IMG/VR virus record: IMGVR_UViG_3300043172_000260
Location: 1 to 29,037 of that record
Reading direction: 5' to 3' (one strand)
Length of the DNA: 29,037 nucleotides
Source of the DNA: a virus
Every line of letters starts with the position of its first letter. Position 1 is the first letter of the stretch. The notes beneath the pieces are model-generated. The model searched no databases and had not been told where the DNA came from. It saw only the letters and a program-made list of their open reading frames with translations. The translations under genes and the position numbers were made by a program. Below, piece by piece: positions 7,668 through 14,430 of this stretch.

Positions 7668-8283
7668 ACAAAAATCAAAAGCCGCACCCTTGTTTTTTGT
7701 GGCGCATAGTCCAGACGGCACTCGGCACATAGGGACAACTCCCGCGGGCCTGCAAACACACAGCGGTCAGGCAGAATTTATAGATGCGGAGAGTGAACAT
7801 GAAGTTTTGATACAGACTAATTTAAAGGGTTTGGATTTTACAGGATACAACCCACTGCCAGAATCTCCGACACCAGTCAAGGAAGGGCTGTACAGCTACG
7901 GATCTGAACTGGTGCTCTGTCGGAAGCCACACGCTAGAGGACTATTTAGTCCAGAGGAGACCCCTCTGTTATTCATAACACACAGGGATAGGCTCGGAGC
8001 GGTAGTGTGGATAGAAGATGAAGCAGTAGAGCGTGGGGTAGTTCGGAGGCATAAAGGGGTTAGATATAGATGCAGACGTAAACACACCACTGATGCGGAT
8101 AGCACGCCTGACACAGCTGGCGCACTTTGGAGAGTTGCCGCGAAGGCATGGGTTGTGCAGGAAGAGGTTACTGTAGGAGACATTCGCAGGTATCATCGAG
8201 TTAGGTATCGCTGTATAAAAGATCACCTCACTCGCGTCGGTAAGACCCCCTCAACGTCGCCTATTCTATGGGAGGTAATATAA
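7657..8283 (+). CDS. Protein with three tandem CBM5/12-like modules
   Basis: A 208-residue protein overlapping the preceding stop by 11 bases, with GGAG six bases before its ATG. Three short modules follow each other at residues about 76-110, 118-160 and 165-208. Each carries the pattern of a start-strand, an HxxxRYRC or YGSELVLCR core, a Lys/Pro-His pair, a Thr-Pro turn, and a closing LW or LF (TPDTAGALWRV; TPSTSPILWEV; EETPLLF). This pattern is typical of chitin/cellulose-binding modules of families 5/12 found in phage adhesins. No enzyme domain is present. Codon use is rich in AGA and ATA compared with neighbours, which suggests later acquisition. Likely a glycan-binding accessory virion protein. 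Confidence 0.7.
   Translation: MIHKQKSKAAPLFFVAHSPDGTRHIGTTPAGLQTHSGQAEFIDAESEHEVLIQTNLKGLDFTGYNPLPESPTPVKEGLYSYGSELVLCRKPHARGLFSPEETPLLFITHRDRLGAVVWIEDEAVERGVVRRHKGVRYRCRRKHTTDADSTPDTAGALWRVAAKAWVVQEEVTVGDIRRYHRVRYRCIKDHLTRVGKTPSTSPILWEVI
8270..8275 (+). promoter_or_regulatory. Shine-Dalgarno deciding the start at 8283
   Basis: GGGAGG lies seven bases before the ATG at 8283, whereas an in-frame ATG at 8268 overlaps the motif itself. The 8283 start also overlaps the previous stop as TAATG. This sets the start five codons later than the longest open frame. Confidence 0.75.
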
Positions 8284-10622
8284 TGGGTATGTACGCATCA
8301 GATGGAACCCTTATCGAGAAACCCGGCGGCCACCTACTCAACGGAAGCGAGTGCACGCTGATTCAGACTACTGCGAATGGGGATGCGTTCAGCGGCGCGA
8401 CGATTTGGGGTGGCGGAGCTACCCTCGCCCAAGACCTCACTGGCGTGGATACTGACGGCCTCACACTCATCGATGATCTTGATACCGTCAACCCTGAACC
8501 CGCCATCCGCGATTCAAACGGTCTCTCCTTTCCTGCTAGCCCCGGCGCAGGGGTTCACTTTAATTCCGCTGGTGGTTTCACAGCATCACCTCACATTAAG
8601 TTCCTAGGAACGATTGATGAGTATGATTCAGGGACACAGTGGCTTGCTCGTAGGAACAATTCGTGGCATGAATTTCAGTTAGTCTCTCACCAAGTCCATG
8701 ATCGGATGGACTGGGTTGTTTATTCGGGAGGTAGTAGCTCGACCAATAAATCATCCTTAGAGTTTCCCGCTTTCAGAACAACTTGGAACGGCAAGGTTGT
8801 AGAGATCGAGTGCTGGTATTCTCCCGCTACAGGGGAACAAGTTTCTCGCATTCGTGAGTTCGGGACAACCCCTTGGACTACATACACGGCTTCAGGTGTG
8901 ACTACTACCATTGCAGAGTTAGCGGTTCCTGACACCCAGATGCTTTGTCTTGGCGGTATCAATGAAAACGTAACGACAGCACCCTTCATCTACAAAGGTG
9001 TGATGGGATACCTAGAACTGCGCGACTTCGATGCAGACACTCTTCTCCATCGTTGGGTTCCATCTGTGGTATCTAATACACTTTACGATACGTCTGGCAA
9101 CGGTGGACACCTGACCCTTTCCGGCGGTACGAAGGAAACATGTTTCGCCACGCAGGATTTCTATGCCCACAACCATAGCAAAGGCTTCGGGAGGACTGAG
9201 GGAGTTGGTAGTTTCACGCTAGCTGTCGTGCCTGACATGCAGGAGTCCTCAGATGGGCGTTTAGCCCTATGGGATGACGTTTCCGATTGGCTCGACACAA
9301 ACAGCGACGAGTACCAAGCCATCCTATGCACAGGCGATTTAGTTAATCATGGCAACAACCAGACTCAATTTGATGCTGTCACACCGTGGATCACCACGAT
9401 AGACGCTCTCGGGAAACCTTTCCTCCTGTGCGCAGGTAACCACGACTACTCCTCGCAGGGTAATCCTACGGATCATACAGCTACAATGTTTGATGTTGCT
9501 TGGGGACAGGGTCGCCTGACTGGAAAATCTTGGTGGGACGGAGGTTTTGAAGGCTCCAACGCACGGAACTATTACTCCAAGCATACCCTTAATGGCTTCA
9601 AAGTCATGGTGGTAGTGCTTGACTGGGTTCCGTTAAAAACATCTGTCGCTTGGGCTAAGGGCATCATGTCAGCAAATCCAGATTATTCTGTAGTCTTCCT
9701 TAATCATGCCTGCCTAGGTCCAGACGGTTACATCATGTCTGCTTCAGATGATTACGATGCGGCTGAGTATGCTATATACGATTCAGCTACCATGTATACC
9801 GCAGAGGAGACTTGGGATCAGATAAAAACGGAAGATAACCTCCGTGTGATAATAGCAGGGCACATCTTTGATGCCGCGGCCGTGTCTCCTTCACAGGAAC
9901 TGGTAGCCGATGATGGTCATATTGTAACCACCCATGTTTGTAATTTCCACGATAATATCGGGGATGAGAACGAGCAGGGGTACATCCAACTGCTGGACTT
10001 CACAGTCGACGGCACGGTCGTAACAGTTAAAACCGTAAGTACGGTGGATCTGGATGAGCCTAGCTCGTCTCAATATGCTTACACTAAAACAGGTGCCGCG
10101 ATTACAGAGGTACCTAGTGGCGATCGCATCCCTGCTCAAGAGGATGAGCTATTCGCGGCAGACGGCTCGGCGATCACGAACCCTGGAAGCAAGGTTCATA
10201 ATGACAGCGAGAGCACGCTCCAGCAGACTAGCGCGACGTTTAACGACTTCGGAGGCGCGACGGTTTGGGGCGACGGTTCCACTCAATGGGATAAAGTAAC
10301 CTTCGCCGACATGATGGCCCACACTGACGGGGTTGGAGGTTCAACCTTCACCAAGGTCGACGTTGGCGGCATTGAGATGATCGAGCGTGCGGTTCAGTCT
10401 TCAGGTGCGGCCCTCTGGGTCGAAGTAACGCTTGCTGACTTCCTCGCCAAACAATCCGGTGAGGACAACTCGTGGTTTAAGTTCGTCATAGACAACGGGT
10501 ACTGCATGCTCGACGAGACCTGGCAATTCCCGGTGACTCAGGCGCTGACCGATGCGGAGCACAACCAGAACGTCGCTGATCAAGGGGACTCAGGATGCGG
10601 CGTACCCGCCACGTTGAGGTAA
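8283..10622 (+). CDS. Virion protein with LamG-like and metallophosphoesterase domains
   Basis: A 779-residue protein. An N-terminal module (1-80) is followed by a LamG-like domain to about residue 290, ending DTSGNGGHLTL. A calcineurin-like metallophosphoesterase domain follows at about 312-590. Its motifs appear in the right order: PDMQ (Asp318, with Gln where DxH is usual), GDLVNHG (351-357), GNHD (385-388), a later FLNHA (His475) and AGHIF (526-530), where the usual GHxH second His is Phe. Metal binding is therefore plausible but partly altered. Residues about 622-675 repeat the N-terminal module. A C-terminal 100-residue region is unassigned. It probably acts on the virion surface; hydrolysis of a phosphoester in capsule or teichoic-like polymer is one possibility, not shown. 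Confidence 0.75.
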   Translation: MGMYASDGTLIEKPGGHLLNGSECTLIQTTANGDAFSGATIWGGGATLAQDLTGVDTDGLTLIDDLDTVNPEPAIRDSNGLSFPASPGAGVHFNSAGGFTASPHIKFLGTIDEYDSGTQWLARRNNSWHEFQLVSHQVHDRMDWVVYSGGSSSTNKSSLEFPAFRTTWNGKVVEIECWYSPATGEQVSRIREFGTTPWTTYTASGVTTTIAELAVPDTQMLCLGGINENVTTAPFIYKGVMGYLELRDFDADTLLHRWVPSVVSNTLYDTSGNGGHLTLSGGTKETCFATQDFYAHNHSKGFGRTEGVGSFTLAVVPDMQESSDGRLALWDDVSDWLDTNSDEYQAILCTGDLVNHGNNQTQFDAVTPWITTIDALGKPFLLCAGNHDYSSQGNPTDHTATMFDVAWGQGRLTGKSWWDGGFEGSNARNYYSKHTLNGFKVMVVVLDWVPLKTSVAWAKGIMSANPDYSVVFLNHACLGPDGYIMSASDDYDAAEYAIYDSATMYTAEETWDQIKTEDNLRVIIAGHIFDAAAVSPSQELVADDGHIVTTHVCNFHDNIGDENEQGYIQLLDFTVDGTVVTVKTVSTVDLDEPSSSQYAYTKTGAAITEVPSGDRIPAQEDELFAADGSAITNPGSKVHNDSESTLQQTSATFNDFGGATVWGDGSTQWDKVTFADMMAHTDGVGGSTFTKVDVGGIEMIERAVQSSGAALWVEVTLADFLAKQSGEDNSWFKFVIDNGYCMLDETWQFPVTQALTDAEHNQNVADQGDSGCGVPATLR
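8319..8418 (+). repeat. Intragenic module repeat, copy 1 (copy 2 10179-10277)
   Basis: The N-terminal module of this gene (KPGGHLLNGSECTLIQTT through FSGATIWGGG) is repeated near its 3' end as NPGSKVHNDSESTLQQTS through FGGATVWGDG. Both protein and DNA are similar, with GGCGCGACG-ATTTGGGG versus GGCGCGACG-GTTTGGGG. The copies flank the phosphoesterase domain. Confidence 0.7.
8469..8508 (+). repeat. Linker repeat, copy 2 (first copy 6591-6630)
   Basis: Encodes IDDLDTVNPEPAIR and matches the linker in the LamG adhesin gene upstream at both DNA and protein level. It lies between the N-terminal module and the LamG-like domain here, the same relative place as in the other gene. Confidence 0.7.
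10179..10277 (+). repeat. Intragenic module repeat, copy 2
   Basis: C-terminal counterpart of the module at 8319-8418. It begins after a Pro/Gln/Glu linker that follows the phosphoesterase domain and is followed by about 100 residues with no matching partner. Confidence 0.7.
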
Positions 10623-10682
10623 GAGTAATTTATCTAACATGAAACTAACGAGTAACCCGTGAGATAACACGAGGCAGAGGAC

Positions 10683-10946
10683 ATGGAAATGGCTATAGAA
10701 GACCGGGATAGGCTGATCAGGGTGGAAACCTTGGTGGAAGTGATGGGAGATAAGGTCGACGCATTGACTAAGGCCATACAGGGGAACGGGCAACCGGGGC
10801 TACTGCAACGGGTCACTCACATGGAGACGATGATCGAAGAGCACATCTCGTCCCATGCAGAGGAGCCAGCTAGAACGGGTAATATAATTAACCTCATAGC
10901 GGTTGTTGCCATGGTCGTAATCGCAGGGATCGGATGGTTAAAATAA
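10683..10946 (+). CDS. Small tail-anchored membrane protein, holin/XhlA-like
   Basis: An 87-residue protein with a charged helical N-terminal part (RDRLIRVETLVEVMGDKVDAL) and one C-terminal transmembrane segment at about 68-86. There is no signal peptide, so the helical part would face the cytoplasm. This layout resembles XhlA-type and class III holin-like proteins, but similarity by eye is only moderate. A second ATG at 10689 has better spacing from the AGAGG at 10676-10680 and would remove two residues. The gene begins a run of four membrane-associated products, which supports a lysis or envelope role. The 60-base gap before it carries a weak TTATCT/AGATAA inverted repeat and no clear promoter. 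Confidence 0.6.
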   Translation: MEMAIEDRDRLIRVETLVEVMGDKVDALTKAIQGNGQPGLLQRVTHMETMIEEHISSHAEEPARTGNIINLIAVVAMVVIAGIGWLK

Positions 10947-11041
10947 TAGTACTTACGGTGGTCGCTACGTTGGTCGTTGAATGGTGTATTATCATGGCGT
11001 TTGTCGCGTCAGCCGCTTACGGAAGTTGGAGAGGAATGTAA
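10934..11041 (+). CDS. Hidden 35-residue hydrophobic membrane peptide
   Basis: A short frame from ATG at 10934 to TAA at 11039-11041. It overlaps the end of the preceding gene by 13 bases and overlaps the next ATG as TAATG, filling exactly the gap between them. The peptide has a hydrophobic core (IIVLTVVATLVV), an internal Glu-Trp and a second hydrophobic stretch (CIIMAFVASAAY), then a short Trp/Arg end. It could span the membrane once. AGGGA lies four bases upstream. The tight overlaps on both sides argue for a real gene. The function is unknown; a small holin, antiholin or lysis accessory peptide fits the context. Too short for family assignment. Confidence 0.5.
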   Translation: MVKIIVLTVVATLVVEWCIIMAFVASAAYGSWRGM

Positions 11042-11604
11042 TGAATAAGTTTATAGCTAAGAGTATCAAAGGGATTGCCACCGCTTGCGCGGCGGTTGGA
11101 ATGGTCGGCATTGCGTATGGGGGATACTTCGCGTTACTCGCCGCCCCCGGCCTCGGGCTTTTCGTCTACATCGCCTACACCCTGTTTAAGAAACCCATTG
11201 ATCAGGCAGACAACAGAGTATGGTTCCCGCCTATGGCGACCATCCTTCGCGTGCTTGCAGAGATGCCGGAAGCCCTGGCGGAACAGAGCTGTTCCCGAGG
11301 AGCGTACCTCCCTGAAATGAATGACTGCGATGACATGGCGGTCACCGGGCTTAGCGTCTTCCACCAAAAACTATTGAAGATCGCGGTTACCGTGCCGGAA
11401 GCCATCGGCAAGGGCCACCCCCTGCATATCTTCAGTTTCCGCCGCCGCAACGGAAAGTACCATCGCTTATTTTATATTATCAACTCCAAGGGCGAACGGG
11501 TTTACATTGAGAACTACCCCGTCTTTGATGAGTACCACGACAAGTCCGGGATGATCCGCGAACTCAATGCGGAAGAAGAGCACAACGGGCATTCCCTTAA
11601 ATAG
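11041..11604 (+). CDS. Membrane-anchored transglutaminase-like cysteine peptidase candidate
   Basis: A 187-residue protein. Residues about 11-47 form one or two hydrophobic segments, so the protein is membrane-anchored. Beyond them lies MNDCDDMA (Cys96), a RNGKYHRLFYI stretch (His141) and RVYIENYP (Asn158 after Glu157). This order matches bacterial transglutaminase-like cysteine proteinases, where a DCDD/DCED cysteine is followed by a His in a beta strand and then Asp/Asn. Homology is suggested by pattern only. A longer frame starts at 10981, but GGAGAGG before the ATG at 11041 and the TAATG overlap with the upstream ORF favour the later start. In this neighbourhood it may act on the envelope during lysis or entry. 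Confidence 0.55.
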   Translation: MNKFIAKSIKGIATACAAVGMVGIAYGGYFALLAAPGLGLFVYIAYTLFKKPIDQADNRVWFPPMATILRVLAEMPEALAEQSCSRGAYLPEMNDCDDMAVTGLSVFHQKLLKIAVTVPEAIGKGHPLHIFSFRRRNGKYHRLFYIINSKGERVYIENYPVFDEYHDKSGMIRELNAEEEHNGHSLK

Positions 11605-11613
11605 GAGTACGTA

Positions 11614-12045
11614 ATGATTAACGCACTGGCCATGACAGCAGGAACATCCGTGTTCGGACTTGTTACCGGATTCGTCTTCCGTTTGATCGGGGAGTCTCGC
11701 AGATCCAACAGCGAGAACATGCAACTGGCGATTAAAGCCCTGTCTGCACGCGATCTATCTGCCGATAACGCCTCCAAGCGTCCGAGTACCGGATGGCTAC
11801 GTTGGTTCTTCGGGGTTGCCGTAGTGCTGGCTGTTATCATCGCTCCCATCGCCATAGCCTACAATCCCAAGGTAGAATTGATGTACCCCATCACGAATAA
11901 CGATTGGTCAATCCTCTGGGGTCTATGGAAGCACGGAGGCACGACAACCTTTCAGGCTGTAGGCGGTTACCCTTACATCCCCGAAGCGCTTCAGGCATTC
12001 AATTTATATATTAGTTTTGTAGTTGGGCAGAAGCCCGCTAAATAG
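11614..12045 (+). CDS. Two-TM membrane protein, holin-like candidate
   Basis: A 143-residue protein with predicted membrane segments at about residues 4-25 and 63-84, separated by a charged cytoplasmic-type loop with basic residues (RRSNSENMQLAIKALSARD). A C-terminal region of about 55 residues with tryptophans, aromatics and a final hydrophobic stretch follows. AGGAG sits before the ATG. Two or three membrane segments in about 140 residues, next to other small membrane proteins, make holin the first hypothesis. Other inner-membrane roles are possible. No endolysin of a known muramidase or amidase type is visible in the window, so the lysis assignment is tentative. Confidence 0.55.
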   Translation: MINALAMTAGTSVFGLVTGFVFRLIGESRRSNSENMQLAIKALSARDLSADNASKRPSTGWLRWFFGVAVVLAVIIAPIAIAYNPKVELMYPITNNDWSILWGLWKHGGTTTFQAVGGYPYIPEALQAFNLYISFVVGQKPAK

Positions 12046-12055
12046 GAGAAGTACC

Positions 12056-13600
12056 ATGGCCGCACTATCCTTACTCGTAAAAGCCGTTGATACCATGTCC
12101 GTCTGGGTGGATAAGATCAACCTGTGTTTCACTAAGGCTGACGCCAACGAAGCGAGCATCACCGCTCTCGAAGCGGCAGACGCCCTTCTGGAGCCCCGTG
12201 TGACGCAGAACGAGACTGACATCGGCACGAACGACACGGACATCGCCACGAACGCTACAGGCATCGCCAACATCATCGACGGAACATCCACCCATGATCT
12301 CGTCAAACTTGATTTAACAACCGACCCGGCTTGGATCGCAGGACAACTCTCTTACGACCCTGAAGCGAAGACAGGGCGCATGGACACCGGGTACTCCGGG
12401 GTGCGGGTCCAGATCGGGCAGGAGGAGCACATCCCGTTCCTCAACAACACAGGGGTTCCGATCACCAACGGAACGCTGGTTAACGCAGGTGGGGTCGATA
12501 TTCCAACCAACACCCTGCTCGGCATCCCTTGCGAGATCAGCTCCCCCATAACCTCTTCAACAATTCTCGGCATTGCTACGGCCACTGTCGCCGACGGGGA
12601 GACGGGGCTTGCCACTTGTTTTGGTAAAGTGCATGACATAGACACTAGCCTCCTAAACGTAGGAGGGGTGCTATACGCAGGTAATGCGGGAGGGTATACT
12701 CAAACGTTCCCTAAGTACCCGAACACGGTGACGATCGTCGGGACGGTGTTGGAGTCAGATGCGGTTACGGGGCATGTCTTCGTCAACCTCTCTCCCTTCA
12801 TCCGCAGAGCCGCGAACAGGAGCTATTCTTTCTCACAGGCAAATATTGGATCTGGGATACGGTACCTCGGAGGGTTCTACCTTCACCAAGACGCCGCCCA
12901 AGCGCTGGACCAAGTGACTGACTATGACTACCCCCTCGATCCAGACACAGGGATTTCTGCCCACGTTTTTGCAGTGTTCTCCGGCCCCGGAAGTGTCACT
13001 GGAGGGGGGCAAGTCGGGCTTAAAGTCACAGGCACCCGAATCGACGACGCCGGGGGGCAGACGGCCACCACAGGCACCCCCGACGTTACGGAGATCATAA
13101 CGGACAACATTGAAACTGCGGCATTAAACGACTATTTCGAGACCCCCGGGAAATGGGTGGGAACCCCCACGTACGAACTGTACATCGTCAGCGGAAGCCC
13201 TTCGGCATACTCCGCCCTCATTAACGTAGGGCTGGCGAAGTATGAGGATCTCAGGAACCAGAAGTTCACGATTACCTCCCTTGACATTGTCGGCACTGCT
13301 GGAGCCAATGCGGTCGCCGGGACTTTTAACATGCGACTGAGGAAACACTCCTCTGCGGATTGGGTCTACCACGTCTCGGCTTTCGAACCCGGTGATGGGA
13401 TAGTCGCGGATTGGTCCGTTGACATGGCCGGGAAGACGAAGCTGGTTTCAGGGCAACCCCTTGCGTGGAAGCGCACAGATATAGCCCCATACATAGACGG
13501 CACAGCGGACGAGGGGCTTATCATCGAACTAGACTGCCCGGGGACTAACACCATTGAAACCCTGAGCGCCCATCTTTCAGGAGTTGTTGAGTCGCTGTAA
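12056..13600 (+). CDS. Tail fibre-like protein with N-terminal coiled coil
   Basis: A 514-residue protein. A longer frame begins at 12023, but AGGAG eight bases before the ATG at 12056 marks the likely start. Residues about 10-75 contain heptad-like repeats (NETDIGTNDTDIATNATGI), typical of a trimeric coiled coil. Residues about 95-150 match a widespread phage fibre pattern: LSYDPEAKTGRMDTGYSGV, then VRVQIGQEEHIPFLNNTG and PITNGTLVNAGG. The rest is beta-rich. No catalytic motif is visible. It probably forms part of a fibre or appendage that contacts the host. It follows the membrane-protein block and precedes the head-tail genes, so it is placed apart from the 6-10 kb adhesins. Confidence 0.72.
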   Translation: MAALSLLVKAVDTMSVWVDKINLCFTKADANEASITALEAADALLEPRVTQNETDIGTNDTDIATNATGIANIIDGTSTHDLVKLDLTTDPAWIAGQLSYDPEAKTGRMDTGYSGVRVQIGQEEHIPFLNNTGVPITNGTLVNAGGVDIPTNTLLGIPCEISSPITSSTILGIATATVADGETGLATCFGKVHDIDTSLLNVGGVLYAGNAGGYTQTFPKYPNTVTIVGTVLESDAVTGHVFVNLSPFIRRAANRSYSFSQANIGSGIRYLGGFYLHQDAAQALDQVTDYDYPLDPDTGISAHVFAVFSGPGSVTGGGQVGLKVTGTRIDDAGGQTATTGTPDVTEIITDNIETAALNDYFETPGKWVGTPTYELYIVSGSPSAYSALINVGLAKYEDLRNQKFTITSLDIVGTAGANAVAGTFNMRLRKHSSADWVYHVSAFEPGDGIVADWSVDMAGKTKLVSGQPLAWKRTDIAPYIDGTADEGLIIELDCPGTNTIETLSAHLSGVVESL

Positions 13601-13663
13601 ATGCTGGACGAACCCATTTAATATGATATAACACAGGGACAACTAACCTAAAGGAACCAGAAC

Positions 13664-14092
13664 ATGAATGATCAACCCGTATTAATGAAGAACACCACTA
13701 CCGGTGGATACTTCGTATATAATGAGCGGACGCAGAGCCGCATGAAGAACCTGATTCCAATCTTCGAGGCGCAAGTCACTCCGGAGATGGAAGAATCAGC
13801 AGGTCTCGCTCTTGGGCAGTACTCCCGAGAAAAGGAAGAAGTTGCACCTCCCGTCTCCGCTCCGGCGGCTACCACGGCTCCGGTGGTTAACGCTCCGGTG
13901 GTTAACGCTCCGGTGGTCCAGGTAGCCCGCCCCGACACGGAAGGGTGGAGCATGGAACAGCTCATGGAACTTGCTGAAAAGTTCGACATCCCAGTGCACC
14001 CAGCCGCTAAGGAAGCCGGCTATAATAAAGCCATCGACCGTTACTTCGTTGAAGTGAACGCTGAAGGCAACCAAAGCGAAGGGATCAGCTAA
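13664..14092 (+). CDS. Small head/connector-region protein with APVVN repeats
   Basis: A 142-residue protein with AAGGAA before its ATG. The N-terminal half (TTTGGYFVYNERTQSRMKNL) is compact. Residues about 68-87 are low complexity, with three APVVN-type units from a 15-base DNA repeat. The C-terminal part (WSMEQLMELAEKFDIPVHP... NKAIDRYF) resembles a small HeH/SAP-like helical motif often found at the ends of phage head proteins; the match is by eye only. It is joined to the head-tail adaptor gene by a TAATG overlap, so a structural or assembly role is likely. Function is not proved. Confidence 0.6.
   Translation: MNDQPVLMKNTTTGGYFVYNERTQSRMKNLIPIFEAQVTPEMEESAGLALGQYSREKEEVAPPVSAPAATTAPVVNAPVVNAPVVQVARPDTEGWSMEQLMELAEKFDIPVHPAAKEAGYNKAIDRYFVEVNAEGNQSEGIS
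13877..13921 (+). repeat. 15-base tandem repeat, three units
   Basis: GCTCCGGTGGTTAAC occurs perfectly at 13877-13891 and 13892-13906, followed by a partial third unit (GCTCCGGTGGTCCAG) at 13907-13921. It encodes APVVN units in a flexible linker. In-frame slippage would change the linker length without breaking the gene. Confidence 0.9.
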
Positions 14093-14430
14093 TGACATAC
14101 GCCGCCTCAGTCCTCATTCTTAAGGTCCGGGATCTAATCTCGGACTCCGAATCGCCGTACCGCTGGCTCGACGCCACGATGCTTGACTGGCTGAATGAGG
14201 GCGCGGCGGCCGTATTTGAGAATCACCCGGAGTTCTATTACGTGGACTCTGTGGTGACCACTCCCCCGGATACCCTCACGATCGTCGCCGACACATTGAC
14301 TACGACCCAATCGGGCCAGAAGATTTTAATTAACTATGTAGCGTATCGCTGTCTCTCCAGAGATAACGAGGACCCCGAGACACTGCAACAGGCCGAGCGC
14401 TTTCTACAGGCGTACGCTCTAGGAGTCTAA
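14092..14430 (+). CDS. Head-tail adaptor-like protein
   Basis: A 112-residue, mostly helical protein with the pattern LILKVRDLISDS, RWLDATMLDWLNEGAA and a late LINYVAYRCLSRDNEDPET. This pattern is shared by small phage head-completion adaptors that sit under the portal (gp6/gp11-like; DUF6682-like sequences are similar). The gene overlaps the previous stop as TAATG and is followed without spacer by the connector gene. In podovirus-type virions such a protein would extend the portal and receive the nozzle. The family call is by eye, supported by order. Confidence 0.72.
   Translation: MTYAASVLILKVRDLISDSESPYRWLDATMLDWLNEGAAAVFENHPEFYYVDSVVTTPPDTLTIVADTLTTTQSGQKILINYVAYRCLSRDNEDPETLQQAERFLQAYALGV

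Noticed and set aside
10639-10662. Seven-codon ORF after the phosphoesterase gene
   Set aside because: Too short, with no Shine-Dalgarno and no overlap logic; unlike the 35-codon ORF at 10934.
10630-10667. TTATCT/AGATAA inverted repeat in the gap before 10683
   Set aside because: Six-base arms about 26 bases apart, AT-rich, with no T-tract; indistinguishable from chance.
10981-11040. N-terminal extension of the peptidase-like gene by 20 codons
   Set aside because: The upstream residues do not look like a signal or domain, and GGAGAGG plus TAATG coupling support the start at 11041.
13605-13632. Possible promoter with TATGAT/TATAAC before the gene at 13664
   Set aside because: The -10-like sequences are good but no -35 element lies at a normal spacing; TGGACG is too weak to support a call.
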